DNA from: Corynebacterium sanguinis
Lineage (GTDB): Bacteria > Actinomycetota > Actinomycetes > Mycobacteriales > Mycobacteriaceae
Direction of reading: 5' to 3'
NCBI RefSeq assembly: GCF_007641235.1
Contig: NZ_CP038157.1
Location: forward strand, 1,922,001-1,986,000
Length of the DNA stretch: 64,000 bases
A program made the translations under genes and the position numbers. Positions 9,743 through 18,820 of the stretch are shown piece by piece. The notes under the pieces were generated by a model, which had not been told where the DNA came from, made no database searches, and saw nothing but the letters and a program-made list of their open reading frames with translations. Each line of letters begins with the position of its first letter. The stretch's first letter is position 1.

Positions 9743-11102
9743 CCGACGCGATCACGCCCACCACCCGCTCAAAATCGTCCTCACTCAAATGTCCGAAGCT
9801 CAGAAGGAGCCCATCGCTTATCGACGCCCCCACCACGCCACACTCTTCCAGCCACCCGACAAACCTGCCCTGCGCCGCAGGATCAGGAAACCGCACGACC
9901 ATGTCAACACCGAGCGACCGCTCCTGCTGAATCGTCTCCGCCTCGAAGGCCCGCAGCGCGGGTAGCACGCACCGCGCAAGGGTCTCCTTGCGCTCGGCGA
10001 GCCGCTTGTGCGTGGCCTTGGTATTGCGCCGGACAAACCCGCCTTCGAGCAGGTGCGCAATCGCGTACTGCGTCACGGGCGACACCGGCATGCCCAAAGT
10101 GTCACGTGTCTCGCGGAGCCGATCGCTCGTGGCCGCGTCGGCCACAACGTAGCCCGCGCTGAGCTGCCGGCTCAGCAGGGTAGAGAAGGTGCCGAGAGCA
10201 ATCACGCTGCCCTTCGAGGGCAGAGTGCCCAGAGTGGGCAGGGGAGATACGCGGTAGCGCAGCTCGCTGTTGAAGTCATCCTCGATGATGACGACGCCGC
10301 GCTCCGCGGCCCACTCCAGCAGCGCCGCGCGGCGGGTCGCCGGCATCGACCCGCCAATCGGGTAGAGGTGCGAAGGAGTCACCAGCAACGCGTCCAACCC
10401 CTCGGGCAAAGCGGAAACGACAAGCCCCCGCTCATCGGTCGCGCAGGACACCGCCGTGTGCCCAGCGAGAGGGATCACGTTGCGCAGACCAGGGTGTCCT
10501 GGCGTTTCCACGCCGACGTTGAGCGCGCGGCCCAGCGACATGAGGATGAGCAGCAAGCCCTCACGCGACCCGCCGGTGACGAGCACACTATCGGGGTCGA
10601 CGACGAGGCCACGCGCGAGGCGGAGGTGCTCGGCGATCGCGCGGCGCAGCTCGGGCTGCCCGGAACGATCCAATGCGGCTGGGGCAAAGGACGCCGCCTC
10701 GCGCCAAGCGCGGCGCCATGCGGCCGGGCGGATCGCGCCTGCCGTGCCCGCTGACGGTTTCAGAGATATGGGGCGATCAGCACGCGAGCGCCCAGGCACC
10801 GGGCGCGTGGGTGGGGGCGTCGATACGCGGCGCAGCTCGGGGTGGACCACCGTGGCCGCGCCTTGCGATGACTTCAGCAACCCCTCGGAAATGAGCTGGT
10901 CGTAGGCGGTGACGACGCTGCCGCGAGAGACTCCGAGCTGGCCTGCGAGCTCGCGCGTGGACGGCACTCGGTCGCCGGCGGCGAGCTGGCCGGACGCGAC
11001 GAGCCCGCGCATGCCGGACGCGATCTGCGCGGGGATGCTGGTGGGGTGGTGGCGGTCGACGCGAAACACAACTGGTCCAAAATAATCGGCAATAAGTGGC
11101 AC
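9720..11102 (-). CDS. pdxR: PdxR, MocR-type activator of vitamin B6 synthesis
   Basis: MocR-family regulator: an N-terminal GntR winged helix (about residues 25-90, [25 protein letters not shown]) fused to an aminotransferase-like domain (about 120-450) that senses pyridoxal phosphate. In C. glutamicum PdxR activates pdxST and lies divergently beside it, exactly as here. The ORF can start at GTG 11102; GTG 11069 (MFRVDRHH) is an equally plausible start that would leave a 68-base intergenic space instead of 35 and avoid coding through the candidate operator. Neither has a clear ribosome-binding site, so a leaderless transcript is possible. The 3' end overlaps the HNH gene. Confidence 0.9.
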   Translation of the reverse strand: MPLIADYFGPVVFRVDRHHPTSIPAQIASGMRGLVASGQLAAGDRVPSTRELAGQLGVSRGSVVTAYDQLISEGLLKSSQGAATVVHPELRRVSTPPPTRPVPGRSRADRPISLKPSAGTAGAIRPAAWRRAWREAASFAPAALDRSGQPELRRAIAEHLRLARGLVVDPDSVLVTGGSREGLLLILMSLGRALNVGVETPGHPGLRNVIPLAGHTAVSCATDERGLVVSALPEGLDALLVTPSHLYPIGGSMPATRRAALLEWAAERGVVIIEDDFNSELRYRVSPLPTLGTLPSKGSVIALGTFSTLLSRQLSAGYVVADAATSDRLRETRDTLGMPVSPVTQYAIAHLLEGGFVRRNTKATHKRLAERKETLARCVLPALRAFEAETIQQERSLGVDMVVRFPDPAAQGRFVGWLEECGVVGASISDGLLLSFGHLSEDDFERVVGVIASASTTRPS

Positions 11103-11118
11103 TAGAAATCTACCAGTT
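11070..11118. promoter_or_regulatory. Candidate PdxR operator (inverted AACTGGT/ACCAGTT)
   Basis: An exact inverted repeat, AACTGGT at 11070-11076 and ACCAGTT at 11112-11118, spans the pdxR-pdxS divergent promoter region. MocR regulators usually bind paired sites in such regions. The spacing of about four helical turns centre to centre (42 bases) would place both half sites on the same DNA face. The assignment to PdxR is inference. Confidence 0.45.
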
Positions 11119-11137
11119 CGCGCGCCACGATGGTTGT

Positions 11138-12022
11138 ATGAGTGAAAACACAGTGAAGTCAGGTCTCGCCCAGATGCTGAAAGGTGGCGTGATTATGGAC
11201 GTCGTCACGCCCGAGCAGGCGCGCGTTGCCGAGGACGCTGGGGCCGTGGCCGTCATGGCGCTCGAGCGGGTGCCCGCCGACATCCGCGCGCAGGGCGGCG
11301 TCGCCCGCATGTCGGACCCGGACCTCATCGAAGGCATCATCGAGGCCGTCGACATCCCCGTCATGGCCAAGGCCCGCATCGGGCACGTCATTGAGGCGCG
11401 GATCCTGGAACACCTCGGCGTGGACTACATCGACGAGTCCGAGGTGCTGAGCCCCGCGGACTACGTCAACCACATCGACAAGCGCCCGTTCACCGTGCCG
11501 TTCGTCTGCGGCGCCACCAACCTCGGCGAGGCGCTGCGCCGCATCAACGAGGGCGCAGCGATGATCCGCTCCAAGGGCGAGGCTGGCACCGGCGATGTCT
11601 CCGAAGCCACCAAGCACATCCGCACCATCAAAGCCGAGATCGCCGGCCTGCAGTCGCTGTGGAACTCCAACCGCGACGAGCTCTACGTCGCGGCGAAGGA
11701 GCTGCAGGCGCCCTACGAGCTCGTCGCCCACGTCGCGGAGCACGGCGAGCTGCCGGTTGTCCTGTTCACCGCGGGTGGCGTCGCGACGCCCGCCGACGCG
11801 GCGCTGATGATGCAGCTCGGGGCGGACGGCGTCTTCGTCGGCTCGGGCATCTTCAAATCCGGCGACCCGGCCGCCCGCGCCGCCGCGATCGTCAAGGCCA
11901 CCGCCGCCTGGGAGGACATCGCCGTGGTCACCGAGGCCTCGCGGGGCTTGGGCGAGGCGATGGTGGGCATCAACGTCGGTGACCTGCCCGCGCCGCACCG
12001 CCTCGCCGAGCGCGGATGGTAA
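11138..12022 (+). CDS. pdxS: Pyridoxal 5'-phosphate synthase subunit PdxS
   Basis: Synthase subunit of the two-protein vitamin B6 pathway: makes pyridoxal phosphate from ribose 5-phosphate, glyceraldehyde 3-phosphate and ammonia supplied by PdxT. The 294-residue TIM barrel is highly conserved: [22 protein letters not shown] near the N-terminus, the catalytic lysine in VMAKARIGH at about residue 80, and the second lysine in [12 protein letters not shown] at about 148. I chose ATG 11138 (MSENTVKSG) rather than the upstream in-frame codon at 11096, which would overlap the regulator. It overlaps pdxT by seven bases, so the pair is translationally coupled. Confidence 0.97.
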   Translation: MSENTVKSGLAQMLKGGVIMDVVTPEQARVAEDAGAVAVMALERVPADIRAQGGVARMSDPDLIEGIIEAVDIPVMAKARIGHVIEARILEHLGVDYIDESEVLSPADYVNHIDKRPFTVPFVCGATNLGEALRRINEGAAMIRSKGEAGTGDVSEATKHIRTIKAEIAGLQSLWNSNRDELYVAAKELQAPYELVAHVAEHGELPVVLFTAGGVATPADAALMMQLGADGVFVGSGIFKSGDPAARAAAIVKATAAWEDIAVVTEASRGLGEAMVGINVGDLPAPHRLAERGW

Positions 12023-12591
12023 GGATCGGGGTCCTCGCGCTCCAGGGCGGGGTGCGCGAGCACGTCGAGATGCTCGAAGACCTCGGCGCCGAGGTCACGC
12101 TGTTGCGCCGCGCCGCCGAGCTGGCCAGACTCGACGGGGTCGTCATCCCCGGCGGCGAGTCCTCGACCATCGACCGCCTCATGCGCATTTTCTCGCTTGA
12201 CGACGCGCTGCGCACCGCCCTGCACCACGGCACGCCCGTCCTCGGGACCTGCGCCGGGCTCATCACTCTGGCCACCGAGATCGTCGACCCCGCCCCTGGC
12301 CAGCGCAGCCTGGGGATCATCCCGATGCGGGTGCGCCGCAACGCCTTTGGCCGACAGGTCGACAGCGCCGTTGAGACCATTGACAGCGCGTACAACCAGG
12401 TCACGGCCGCCTACATCCGCGCGCCCGAGGTCGTCGCCGTCGGCGAGGGAGTAAAGGTCATCGCGACGAAAGGGGAGCGGATCGTCGGCGTGGAGACCGA
12501 CAGCGCCCTGGCGGTGAGCTTCCACCCGGAGCTCACCGGCGACACCACCATTCACGCGCGGTTTTTGGACAAGGTAGCGTCGAGCGCATGA
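12016..12591 (+). CDS. pdxT: Pyridoxal 5'-phosphate synthase glutaminase subunit PdxT
   Basis: Class I glutaminase that feeds ammonia to PdxS in the 12+12 complex. The 191-residue protein shows the family loop [12 protein letters not shown] (about residues 46-57), the catalytic Cys in LGTCAGLI (about 79), and the His-Glu pair in [10 protein letters not shown] near the C-terminus. Its start overlaps the pdxS stop, and its TGA overlaps the dop ATG as ATGA. The pdx genes are therefore physically fused into the front of the Pup operon, and read-through from the pdx promoter should reach dop. Confidence 0.96.
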   Translation: MVRIGVLALQGGVREHVEMLEDLGAEVTLLRRAAELARLDGVVIPGGESSTIDRLMRIFSLDDALRTALHHGTPVLGTCAGLITLATEIVDPAPGQRSLGIIPMRVRRNAFGRQVDSAVETIDSAYNQVTAAYIRAPEVVAVGEGVKVIATKGERIVGVETDSALAVSFHPELTGDTTIHARFLDKVASSA

Positions 12592-14081
12592 CGCGCTACA
12601 TGGGCACCGAAACGGAGTACGGGATCACGTCGCCAAGCGATTCGAGCTTGAGCCCCATCGTTACCTCCACCCACGCCGTGGTCGCGTACGCCGCGATGCA
12701 CACCGGGGCGCGGGCGCGCTGGGACTACGAGGACGAGGCCCCGCTGAAAGACGCCCGGGGCTTTGACCTTCGCCGCTACCACACGGTGCCCATCGTCGAC
12801 GCCAACGCGATCGGGGTGGCCAACGTGGTCACGTCCAACGGCGCGCGCTTCTACGTTGACCACGCGCACCCCGAGTACTCCTCGCCCGAGGTCTCCAACG
12901 CTTTCGACGCGATGATCTACGACGCCGCCGGCGACGTCGTCCTCGGCGAGGCCGCGGCCAGCATCGCCGAGCTCCACGCCCAGGGCGTGAGCGTGCTCAA
13001 GGACAAGGATCCCTGCCCGCCGCTGAAGTTCTACAAGAACAACGTCGACGGCAAGGGCGCGTCCTACGGCAGCCACGAAAACTACCAGTACTCGCGCCAC
13101 ACTGATTTCGGGGTGCTGGCCAAGGCGCTCATCCCGTTCTTCGTCACGCGCCAAGTCATCATCGGCGCAGGCCGCGTCGGTATTGGCCAGGAGGGCGAGC
13201 GCGACGGCTTCCAGATCTCACAGCGCGCGGACTACTTCGAGCAGGAGATCAGCCTGGAGACCACGCTCAACCGCGGCATCGTCAACACCCGCGACGAGCC
13301 GCACGCCAACGAAGAGCACTTCCGCCGCCTCCACGTCATCGTCGGTGACGCGAACATGAGCCAGTACTCGAACTTCGTCAAACTCGGCATGACCAAGCTC
13401 GTCCTCGACGCCATCGAGGGCGGCGTCAACTTTTCTGACCTCGCGCTAGCCAACCCCGTCGCCGAAATCAAGAACGTCTCGCACGACCCGAGCTGCACGC
13501 ACGAGCTTTCGCTTATCGACGGCCGCACCCTAAGCGCCATCGACATCTTGCGCGTGTACCGCGAGAGGGTTGCCGCTGAAAGTGACGTCGATAAGCAAGT
13601 GCTCGAGCTGTGGGGCGAGCTTCTCGACGACCTCGCGCGCGACCCGCTGAGCACCGCCGACCGCCTCGACTGGACCGCGAAATGGGCCCTGGTCAGCGCG
13701 TACCTGAAGCGCGGCGTAGACATCGCGGACCCGAAGCTGAAGGCGCTCGACCTGCAGTACGCCGACATCGACCCCGCCACCTCACTGCACCACGCGCTCG
13801 TGCGCAAGGGCAGGATGCGCACGCTTGTCGACACCGAGACGATCCGGCGCGCGGCCGTAACACCGCCGGATGACTCACGCGCCTACTTCCGCGGCACGGT
13901 CAGCTCCACGTTCGGCGACTCGATCCTCGCATCGAACTGGCAGGCCGTGCTATTTAACACCGACCAGGGCCCGTACAAGGTGCGCATCGACGACGTCGAT
14001 GGCTTCACGCGCGCCGATGTCGGCGAGCTCATCGAATCCGCCGGGAGCGTCGACGAGCTTATTGCCGCCCTGAACCGTTAA
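12588..14081 (+). CDS. dop: Depupylase / Pup deamidase Dop
   Basis: Carboxylate-amine-ligase-like enzyme of the Pup pathway that removes Pup from lysines and, in species whose Pup ends in Gln, deamidates Pup. The 497-residue protein opens with MGTETEYGI, the acidic beta-strand that binds Mg-ATP. It contains the Dop loop region (about residues 35-75, TSTHAVVAYAAMHTG) that is absent from PafA, and the conserved VNTRDEPHA and RLHVIVGDANMS motifs. Because the Pup here already ends in Glu, only the depupylase activity should be needed. It starts inside the pdxT stop codon and is followed by pup after nine bases. Confidence 0.95.
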   Translation: MTRYMGTETEYGITSPSDSSLSPIVTSTHAVVAYAAMHTGARARWDYEDEAPLKDARGFDLRRYHTVPIVDANAIGVANVVTSNGARFYVDHAHPEYSSPEVSNAFDAMIYDAAGDVVLGEAAASIAELHAQGVSVLKDKDPCPPLKFYKNNVDGKGASYGSHENYQYSRHTDFGVLAKALIPFFVTRQVIIGAGRVGIGQEGERDGFQISQRADYFEQEISLETTLNRGIVNTRDEPHANEEHFRRLHVIVGDANMSQYSNFVKLGMTKLVLDAIEGGVNFSDLALANPVAEIKNVSHDPSCTHELSLIDGRTLSAIDILRVYRERVAAESDVDKQVLELWGELLDDLARDPLSTADRLDWTAKWALVSAYLKRGVDIADPKLKALDLQYADIDPATSLHHALVRKGRMRTLVDTETIRRAAVTPPDDSRAYFRGTVSSTFGDSILASNWQAVLFNTDQGPYKVRIDDVDGFTRADVGELIESAGSVDELIAALNR

Positions 14082-14090
14082 GCTCTACAC

Positions 14091-14279
14091 ATGGCACAGC
14101 AGCAGATTCACGGTGGTTCCGGCGACGGCAACGGCAGCGAAGACGACGGCGCATTCGAGACGGACCAGGCGCAGCTCAACACGAGCGGCACCGACGACCT
14201 CCTCGACGAGATCGACGCGCTGTTGGACAACAACGCCGAGGAGTTCGTTCGCTTCTACGTGCAAAAGGGCGGCGAGTAG
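14091..14279 (+). CDS. pup: Prokaryotic ubiquitin-like protein Pup (ends Gly-Gly-Glu)
   Basis: Disordered 62-residue protein modifier, attached through its C-terminal Glu side chain to lysines of target proteins by PafA. The central-to-C-terminal helix segment (DDLLDEIDALLDNNAEEFVRFY) binds the ARC coiled coil in this family. The last residues are VQKGGE: the terminal residue is encoded directly as Glu, not Gln, so no deamidation is needed before ligation. Strongly acidic, rich in Gly, Ser and Asp at the N-terminus. It lies between dop and pafA; no proteasome subunit genes follow. Confidence 0.96.
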   Translation: MAQQQIHGGSGDGNGSEDDGAFETDQAQLNTSGTDDLLDEIDALLDNNAEEFVRFYVQKGGE

Positions 14280-14282
14280 CCC

Positions 14283-15674
14283 ATGTTCACGCGCCGCGTC
14301 ATGGGCGTGGAAACGGAGTTCGGGGTCACTGCGTTTCGCGACGGCTCGCAGGTCTTAAGCCCCGAGGAGGTCGCGCGCTACCTGTTTCGCCCGGTCGTGT
14401 CGGCGCACCGCAGCTCCAACATTTTCGTCGACAACGCCTCACGGCTCTACCTCGATGTGGGCGCGCACCCCGAGTACGCCACCGCCGAGTGCGACTCCAT
14501 TACGCAGCTGCTCAACAGTGACAAGGCGGGCGAGCTGATCTTCGATCGCCTCTCCCGCACCGCCGAGGAGGCGCTCGCCGCGGACCGCATCGGCGGCGAG
14601 ATCTACCTGTTTAAGAACAACGTGGACTCGCGCGGCAACTCCTACGGTGCCCACGAGAACTACCTGATTAGCCGCGAGCTCGCGCTCAAGCCGTTCTCGT
14701 TGCAGCTCATGCCGCACATGATCACCCGCCAGCTGATCTGCGGCGCGGGGCTGATTAAGAAGAACCGTTTCGTCATCTCGCAGCGCGCGGACCAGGTCTG
14801 GGAGGGTGTCTCCAGCGCCACCACGCGCACCCGCCCGATAATCAACACCCGCGACGAGCCCCACGGCGACTCGCACCGGTTCCGGCGCATGCACGTCATC
14901 GTCGGCGACTCGAACATGGCCGAGCCGACGTTCGCGCTGAAGATCGGCTCGACGCTGCTGGTTATCGAGATGCTCGAGGCCGGGTTCGCCATGCCCAACT
15001 TCGAGCTAGACAACCCCATCGAGCACATTCGGGACATCTCGGCCGACCCGACTGGGGCGACGGTGCTGCGGCTCAAGGACGGCTCCGCAGCCACCGCGCT
15101 CGAGGTGCAGCGCGGCATCTTTGAGGCCGCCCGCGCCTGGCTAGCCCAGCGCCCGGACGAGGGCACCCCTAACGCCGAGATGGCGCGCGTGGTGGACCTG
15201 TGGGGCCGCACCCTCGACGCGATCGAGACCAAGGACTTCAGCGGCGTGGACCAAGAAATCGACTGGGTGATCAAGCGCAAACTGCTCGAGCAGTTCAAAA
15301 CGCGGCTGGGCTGCGACTGGGACCACCCGAAGTTGGCCCACGTCGACCTCGCCTACCACGACATCCGCCGGGAGCGCGGGCTCTTCTACCACCTGCAGCG
15401 CAAGGGGTTGGTCAAGCGCTGGACCACCGATGAGGCGATCGAACAGGCAACGACCACGGCTCCGCGCACCACCCGCGCGGCGCTGCGTGGGCGATTCCTT
15501 GCCGCGGCCCGGGAATCCGGCGCGTCGGTCAACGTCGACTGGGTGCACCTCAAGGTCAACCACCCCGAACCGCGCACGGTGGCCCTGTTCGATCCGTTTG
15601 CCACGGACGGCGAGGCCAGCGCGGACGTCGAAAAGCTGGTTGAATACATGCTCGAGAACCACCAGGAGGGCTGA
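14283..15674 (+). CDS. pafA: Pup ligase PafA
   Basis: ATP-dependent ligase that phosphorylates the C-terminal Glu of Pup and couples it to target lysines; homologous to Dop and glutamine synthetase. The 463-residue protein begins MFTRRVMGVETEFGV with the Mg-ATP-binding acidic strand, and shares with Dop the blocks YLFKNNVDSRGNSYGAHENY, QRADQVWEGV, INTRDEPHGD and RMHVIVGDSNMAE. It lacks the Dop loop. It starts three bases after pup and its TGA overlaps the pafB start by one base. Confidence 0.96.
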   Translation: MFTRRVMGVETEFGVTAFRDGSQVLSPEEVARYLFRPVVSAHRSSNIFVDNASRLYLDVGAHPEYATAECDSITQLLNSDKAGELIFDRLSRTAEEALAADRIGGEIYLFKNNVDSRGNSYGAHENYLISRELALKPFSLQLMPHMITRQLICGAGLIKKNRFVISQRADQVWEGVSSATTRTRPIINTRDEPHGDSHRFRRMHVIVGDSNMAEPTFALKIGSTLLVIEMLEAGFAMPNFELDNPIEHIRDISADPTGATVLRLKDGSAATALEVQRGIFEAARAWLAQRPDEGTPNAEMARVVDLWGRTLDAIETKDFSGVDQEIDWVIKRKLLEQFKTRLGCDWDHPKLAHVDLAYHDIRRERGLFYHLQRKGLVKRWTTDEAIEQATTTAPRTTRAALRGRFLAAARESGASVNVDWVHLKVNHPEPRTVALFDPFATDGEASADVEKLVEYMLENHQEG

Positions 15675-16618
15675 TGGCGAACGACGACCCCGCAATCGAC
15701 CGGTTAACCAACCTGACCTTCGCCCTGCTCGGGACGCAGCGCCCCCGCGACTACGAGTGGGTGCGCGGCCGCGTCGAGGGCTACAAGGACTACGCCGACT
15801 CCGAGAAGGGGCGCGCATCATTCCATCGCCAGCTCAACCGCGACATCCAGACCATTCGGCGCGCGGGCGTGCCGGCGCGGATGGAAAACGGGCTGGTGTG
15901 GGTGGACAAGGACGCCTACACGCTGCCGCCGATTGAGTTCACCGACGAAGAGGCCACCGTGCTGGGCCTGGCCGGCGATCTCGGGCGCGAGCGCAGCCTC
16001 GGCGCGTTCGCCCGGTCCGGGTGGACCAAGCTGGCCGCCTCGGGCGCGACGCGCTCCTTCGACAGCCCGGCACTGGCCAGCGTGGACAACGACGTGATGC
16101 GTCTTGATGCCGAAACGGTCAAAGGCGTCACCGCGTGCGTGCGCGCCAAGAAGCGGATGGTGTTCGACTACGCCCCTGCGCCCGCCGCGGACGTGCAACG
16201 CCGCGTCATGGACCCGTGGGGAATCGTGGCGCTGAACAACCGCGCCTACGTCGTCGGGTGGGACGCTGAGCGGGAGGCGGAGCGGGCGTTTCGCGCGATG
16301 CGGGTCAGCAACGTGCGCGTCACTTCCGCCGAGCGCTTCCACGCGGCGTCGCGCCCGCTTGCTGACGTAGTCAACGACATCCTGCGCGGGCCCGTCACTG
16401 ACGCCCGCATCGGCGTCGCCACCTCGGCGTCCTTCGAGCTGGAGACCAAGGGCACGCGCGTCGGGGACGTCGTCGAGTTCGTCGGCGTCGAGCGCGATTG
16501 GCTTGTGCGCACCGTCGCCAGCGTTGCGCCCGATGTGTTCGAGATCGAACCCGACGACGTGCGGCGAGACGTGATCGCGCTGCTGTCGGCAACCGTGGAG
16601 GCCAGCGATGAAGGATAG
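15674..16618 (+). CDS. pafB: WYL-domain regulator PafB
   Basis: Half of the PafB-PafC heterodimer, which in mycobacteria activates LexA/RecA-independent DNA-damage genes. The 314-residue protein has an N-terminal winged-helix region (about 1-85), a WYL ligand domain (about 125-210, with VRAKKRMVFDYAPAPAADVQRR and PWGIVALNNRAYVVGWD) and a C-terminal WCX-like domain. It overlaps pafA by one base at its start and pafC by 11 at its end, so production of both halves is coupled. Its place in the Pup operon is conserved from mycobacteria. Confidence 0.92.
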   Translation: MANDDPAIDRLTNLTFALLGTQRPRDYEWVRGRVEGYKDYADSEKGRASFHRQLNRDIQTIRRAGVPARMENGLVWVDKDAYTLPPIEFTDEEATVLGLAGDLGRERSLGAFARSGWTKLAASGATRSFDSPALASVDNDVMRLDAETVKGVTACVRAKKRMVFDYAPAPAADVQRRVMDPWGIVALNNRAYVVGWDAEREAERAFRAMRVSNVRVTSAERFHAASRPLADVVNDILRGPVTDARIGVATSASFELETKGTRVGDVVEFVGVERDWLVRTVASVAPDVFEIEPDDVRRDVIALLSATVEASDEG

Positions 16619-17552
16619 CCCAGCCAAGCTCGAGGGCCTGGTGCGCTCGCTAAACCTGATCCCGTACCTGCACAGCCACCGCGAGGCGACGCCGATGGAG
16701 ATCGCGCGCGACCTCGGTTACTCCCACGAGGAGGTGATGCGCGACCTGACCAGGCTGTCGATGTCCGGCGTGGGCAGCGGGCCCGGGGAGCTGATCGACC
16801 TCGTGGCCAACTGGACCGGCATCACCGTCATCGACGACCAGGGCCTAAACAAGCCCCTGCGCTTGACTCCGACGGAGGCGAACGCCCTGCTACTCACTCT
16901 CGAATCGCTCGAAACCATGCCCGGCCTCGTCGATCAGGCTGCCGTCACCTCGGCGGCCGCGAAGCTGCGCGCGGCGATAAAGGGCCACAGTGTCGATGAC
17001 ACGGAGCCTGAGGTGGAGGCGTCGACAAGCGACGTGCACATCCTCACCGACGCGATCGCGCGCTCGCGCCAGCTGGAGATTGTCTACTACTCGGCGTCCT
17101 CGGGCACGACATCGACGCGCATCGTCTCACCGGCCTCGATCTTCCACCAGAACGGGCAGACTTACCTCCGCGCGTACGAGGAAGGCCTCGCCGAGGCGAA
17201 AAGCTTCCGACTCGATCGCATCAGCAACGCGCAGCTTCTCGACGCCCCCTCCAACGCCCCGAGCAACCCCACGGGCTTTGACCCGAACGACCCCTTCGGG
17301 TTCTCCACCCGCCGTCGGGCGGAGCTCGCCATCCGCCGCGACGCGACGTGGCTGGCCGACTACTTCGAAATCGAGCTCGACTCCGACCTCGGCAGCGGCG
17401 ACTGGGTCCGCGCCACGATGGCCTACGGCAACGACGACTGGCTTATCCGGTTCTGTCTGAGCCAGGGCGATCGCGTTCGCTTGGTCGAACCTGGGAATCT
17501 GGCGCGCGAGACCGTTCGGCGCGCTCAAACCGGGGTGGATGGGTTAAGCTAA
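16608..17552 (+). CDS. pafC: WYL-domain regulator PafC
   Basis: Partner of PafB in the DNA-damage activator, 314 residues with the same plan: N-terminal helix-turn-helix (LVRSLNLIPYLHSHREATP then ARDLGYSHEEVMRDLTRLS), WYL domain around residues 145-215 (LEIVYYSASSGTTSTRIVSP, QTYLRAYEEG, KSFRLDRIS) and a C-terminal WCX domain ending in EPGNLARETVRRAQ. The start codon is inside pafB. tatA follows after 51 bases. Confidence 0.91.
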   Translation: MKDSPAKLEGLVRSLNLIPYLHSHREATPMEIARDLGYSHEEVMRDLTRLSMSGVGSGPGELIDLVANWTGITVIDDQGLNKPLRLTPTEANALLLTLESLETMPGLVDQAAVTSAAAKLRAAIKGHSVDDTEPEVEASTSDVHILTDAIARSRQLEIVYYSASSGTTSTRIVSPASIFHQNGQTYLRAYEEGLAEAKSFRLDRISNAQLLDAPSNAPSNPTGFDPNDPFGFSTRRRAELAIRRDATWLADYFEIELDSDLGSGDWVRATMAYGNDDWLIRFCLSQGDRVRLVEPGNLARETVRRAQTGVDGLS

Positions 17553-17603
17553 ACCCTTAACGGCGCCCACTGAGGCGACAGCGACATTTTTGAAAGGAAC
17601 CCC

Positions 17604-17861
17604 ATGCCTAGCTTAGGTTGGCCGGAAATCCTCATCATCCTGGCGATCGTCCTGCTGCTCTTCGGAGCGAACAAGCTGCCGGACCTCGCCCGCTCGATGG
17701 GCCGTTCCGCTCGTATCTTCAAGAGCGAAGTCAACGAAATGCGTAACGACGACAAGCCCGCGCCCGTCCAGGCCGAGCTCCCGCAGGCCGCTCCTGAGAC
17801 CCAGAGCGCAGCACAGAGCGCGACCCAGATCGCCGATAACCAACCCCGCCCGCAGAACTAA
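17604..17861 (+). CDS. tatA: Twin-arginine translocase subunit TatA
   Basis: Pore-forming subunit of the Tat pathway, which exports folded proteins across the cytoplasmic membrane. The 85-residue protein has a single N-terminal membrane helix (about residues 4-20, ILIILAIVLLLFGANKL), the hinge FGANKLPDLARSMGR, an amphipathic helix, and an acidic, Gln/Ala-rich tail. The GAAAGGAA ribosome-binding site is seven bases before the ATG. It is followed by tatC after six bases, an order (pafC-tatA-tatC-helY) shared with mycobacteria. Confidence 0.96.
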   Translation: MPSLGWPEILIILAIVLLLFGANKLPDLARSMGRSARIFKSEVNEMRNDDKPAPVQAELPQAAPETQSAAQSATQIADNQPRPQN

Positions 17862-17867
17862 GTAGTC

Positions 17868-18815
17868 GTGGCACGTGTCGTAACCGGCAGCAAGCGCCCG
17901 GCGAAGCGGAAGAAGGCGAAAAACCCGGACGGCAGCATGCCGTTGATGGAGCACCTCAAGGAGCTGCGGCGCCGAGTGGTCATCTCCCTGGCGGCGCTGT
18001 TCGTCGGAACGGTGATCGGCTTCATCTGGTACCAAAAAGCGCCATTCGGCCTGGCACCGCTCGGTGAGATTATCCGCGGCCCGTACTGCAACCTGCCGGA
18101 AGACCTGCGCGCTGATTTCACCGGCGACGGGCAGTGCCGCCTGCTGGCGACGACACCCTTTGAAATGTTCATGCTGCGCCTGAAGGTCGGAGCGCTGGCC
18201 GGCATCGTGCTTTCCTCGCCGGTCTGGCTGAGCCAGATTTGGGCGTTTATTACCCCTGGCCTGCGCCGTGGCGAGAAGCGCTATACCTTCGTCTTTGTCA
18301 CCCTCGCCGTGACGTTGTTCGTGCTCGGCGCGCTGCTGGCATACTTCGTTTTGGACAAGGGCCTCTACGTGCTCATGTCCATCGGCGATGAGGTGCAGGT
18401 CGCAGCGCTGACGGGCCGGGAGTACTACAACTTCCTGCTTTCGCTGATCGTCATCTTCGGTGTGAGCTTTGAGCTGCCGCTGATCATCGTGATGCTCAAC
18501 CTCGCGGGGTTCCTACGTTACGACCACGTCAAAGACAAGCGCCGCATCATCATCCTCGGCCTGTTCATCTTCGCCGCGTTCATGACCCCGGGCCAGGACC
18601 CGTTCTCGATGATCGCGCTGGCCGCCGCGATGGTGGTGCTCGTCGAGCTGGCCTTCCAGTTCTGCCGCATGAACGACAAGCGCCGCAAGACCGTGCGGCC
18701 GGAGTGGATGGACCTTGACGACGAGGAGGCGTCCGGCCCCATCGCCGAGCCAGCCCCCGTCAGCGCCACGCCCGTCGCCCCACCTGAAGAGGACCACTTC
18801 AAAGACGTACTGTAG
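17868..18815 (+). CDS. tatC: Twin-arginine translocase receptor subunit TatC
   Basis: Six-helix membrane protein that recognises twin-arginine signal peptides. The 315-residue protein has the family N-terminal motif MPLMEHLKELRRRVVISLAA, a large first periplasmic loop, and the conserved VSFELPLIIVMLN in helix 4. A C-terminal cytoplasmic tail of about 60 residues rich in acidic residues and proline is longer than in E. coli and is common in actinobacteria. The start codon is GTG at 17868. helY follows after five bases. Confidence 0.96.
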   Translation: MARVVTGSKRPAKRKKAKNPDGSMPLMEHLKELRRRVVISLAALFVGTVIGFIWYQKAPFGLAPLGEIIRGPYCNLPEDLRADFTGDGQCRLLATTPFEMFMLRLKVGALAGIVLSSPVWLSQIWAFITPGLRRGEKRYTFVFVTLAVTLFVLGALLAYFVLDKGLYVLMSIGDEVQVAALTGREYYNFLLSLIVIFGVSFELPLIIVMLNLAGFLRYDHVKDKRRIIILGLFIFAAFMTPGQDPFSMIALAAAMVVLVELAFQFCRMNDKRRKTVRPEWMDLDDEEASGPIAEPAPVSATPVAPPEEDHFKDVL

Positions 18816-18820
18816 AGGGC

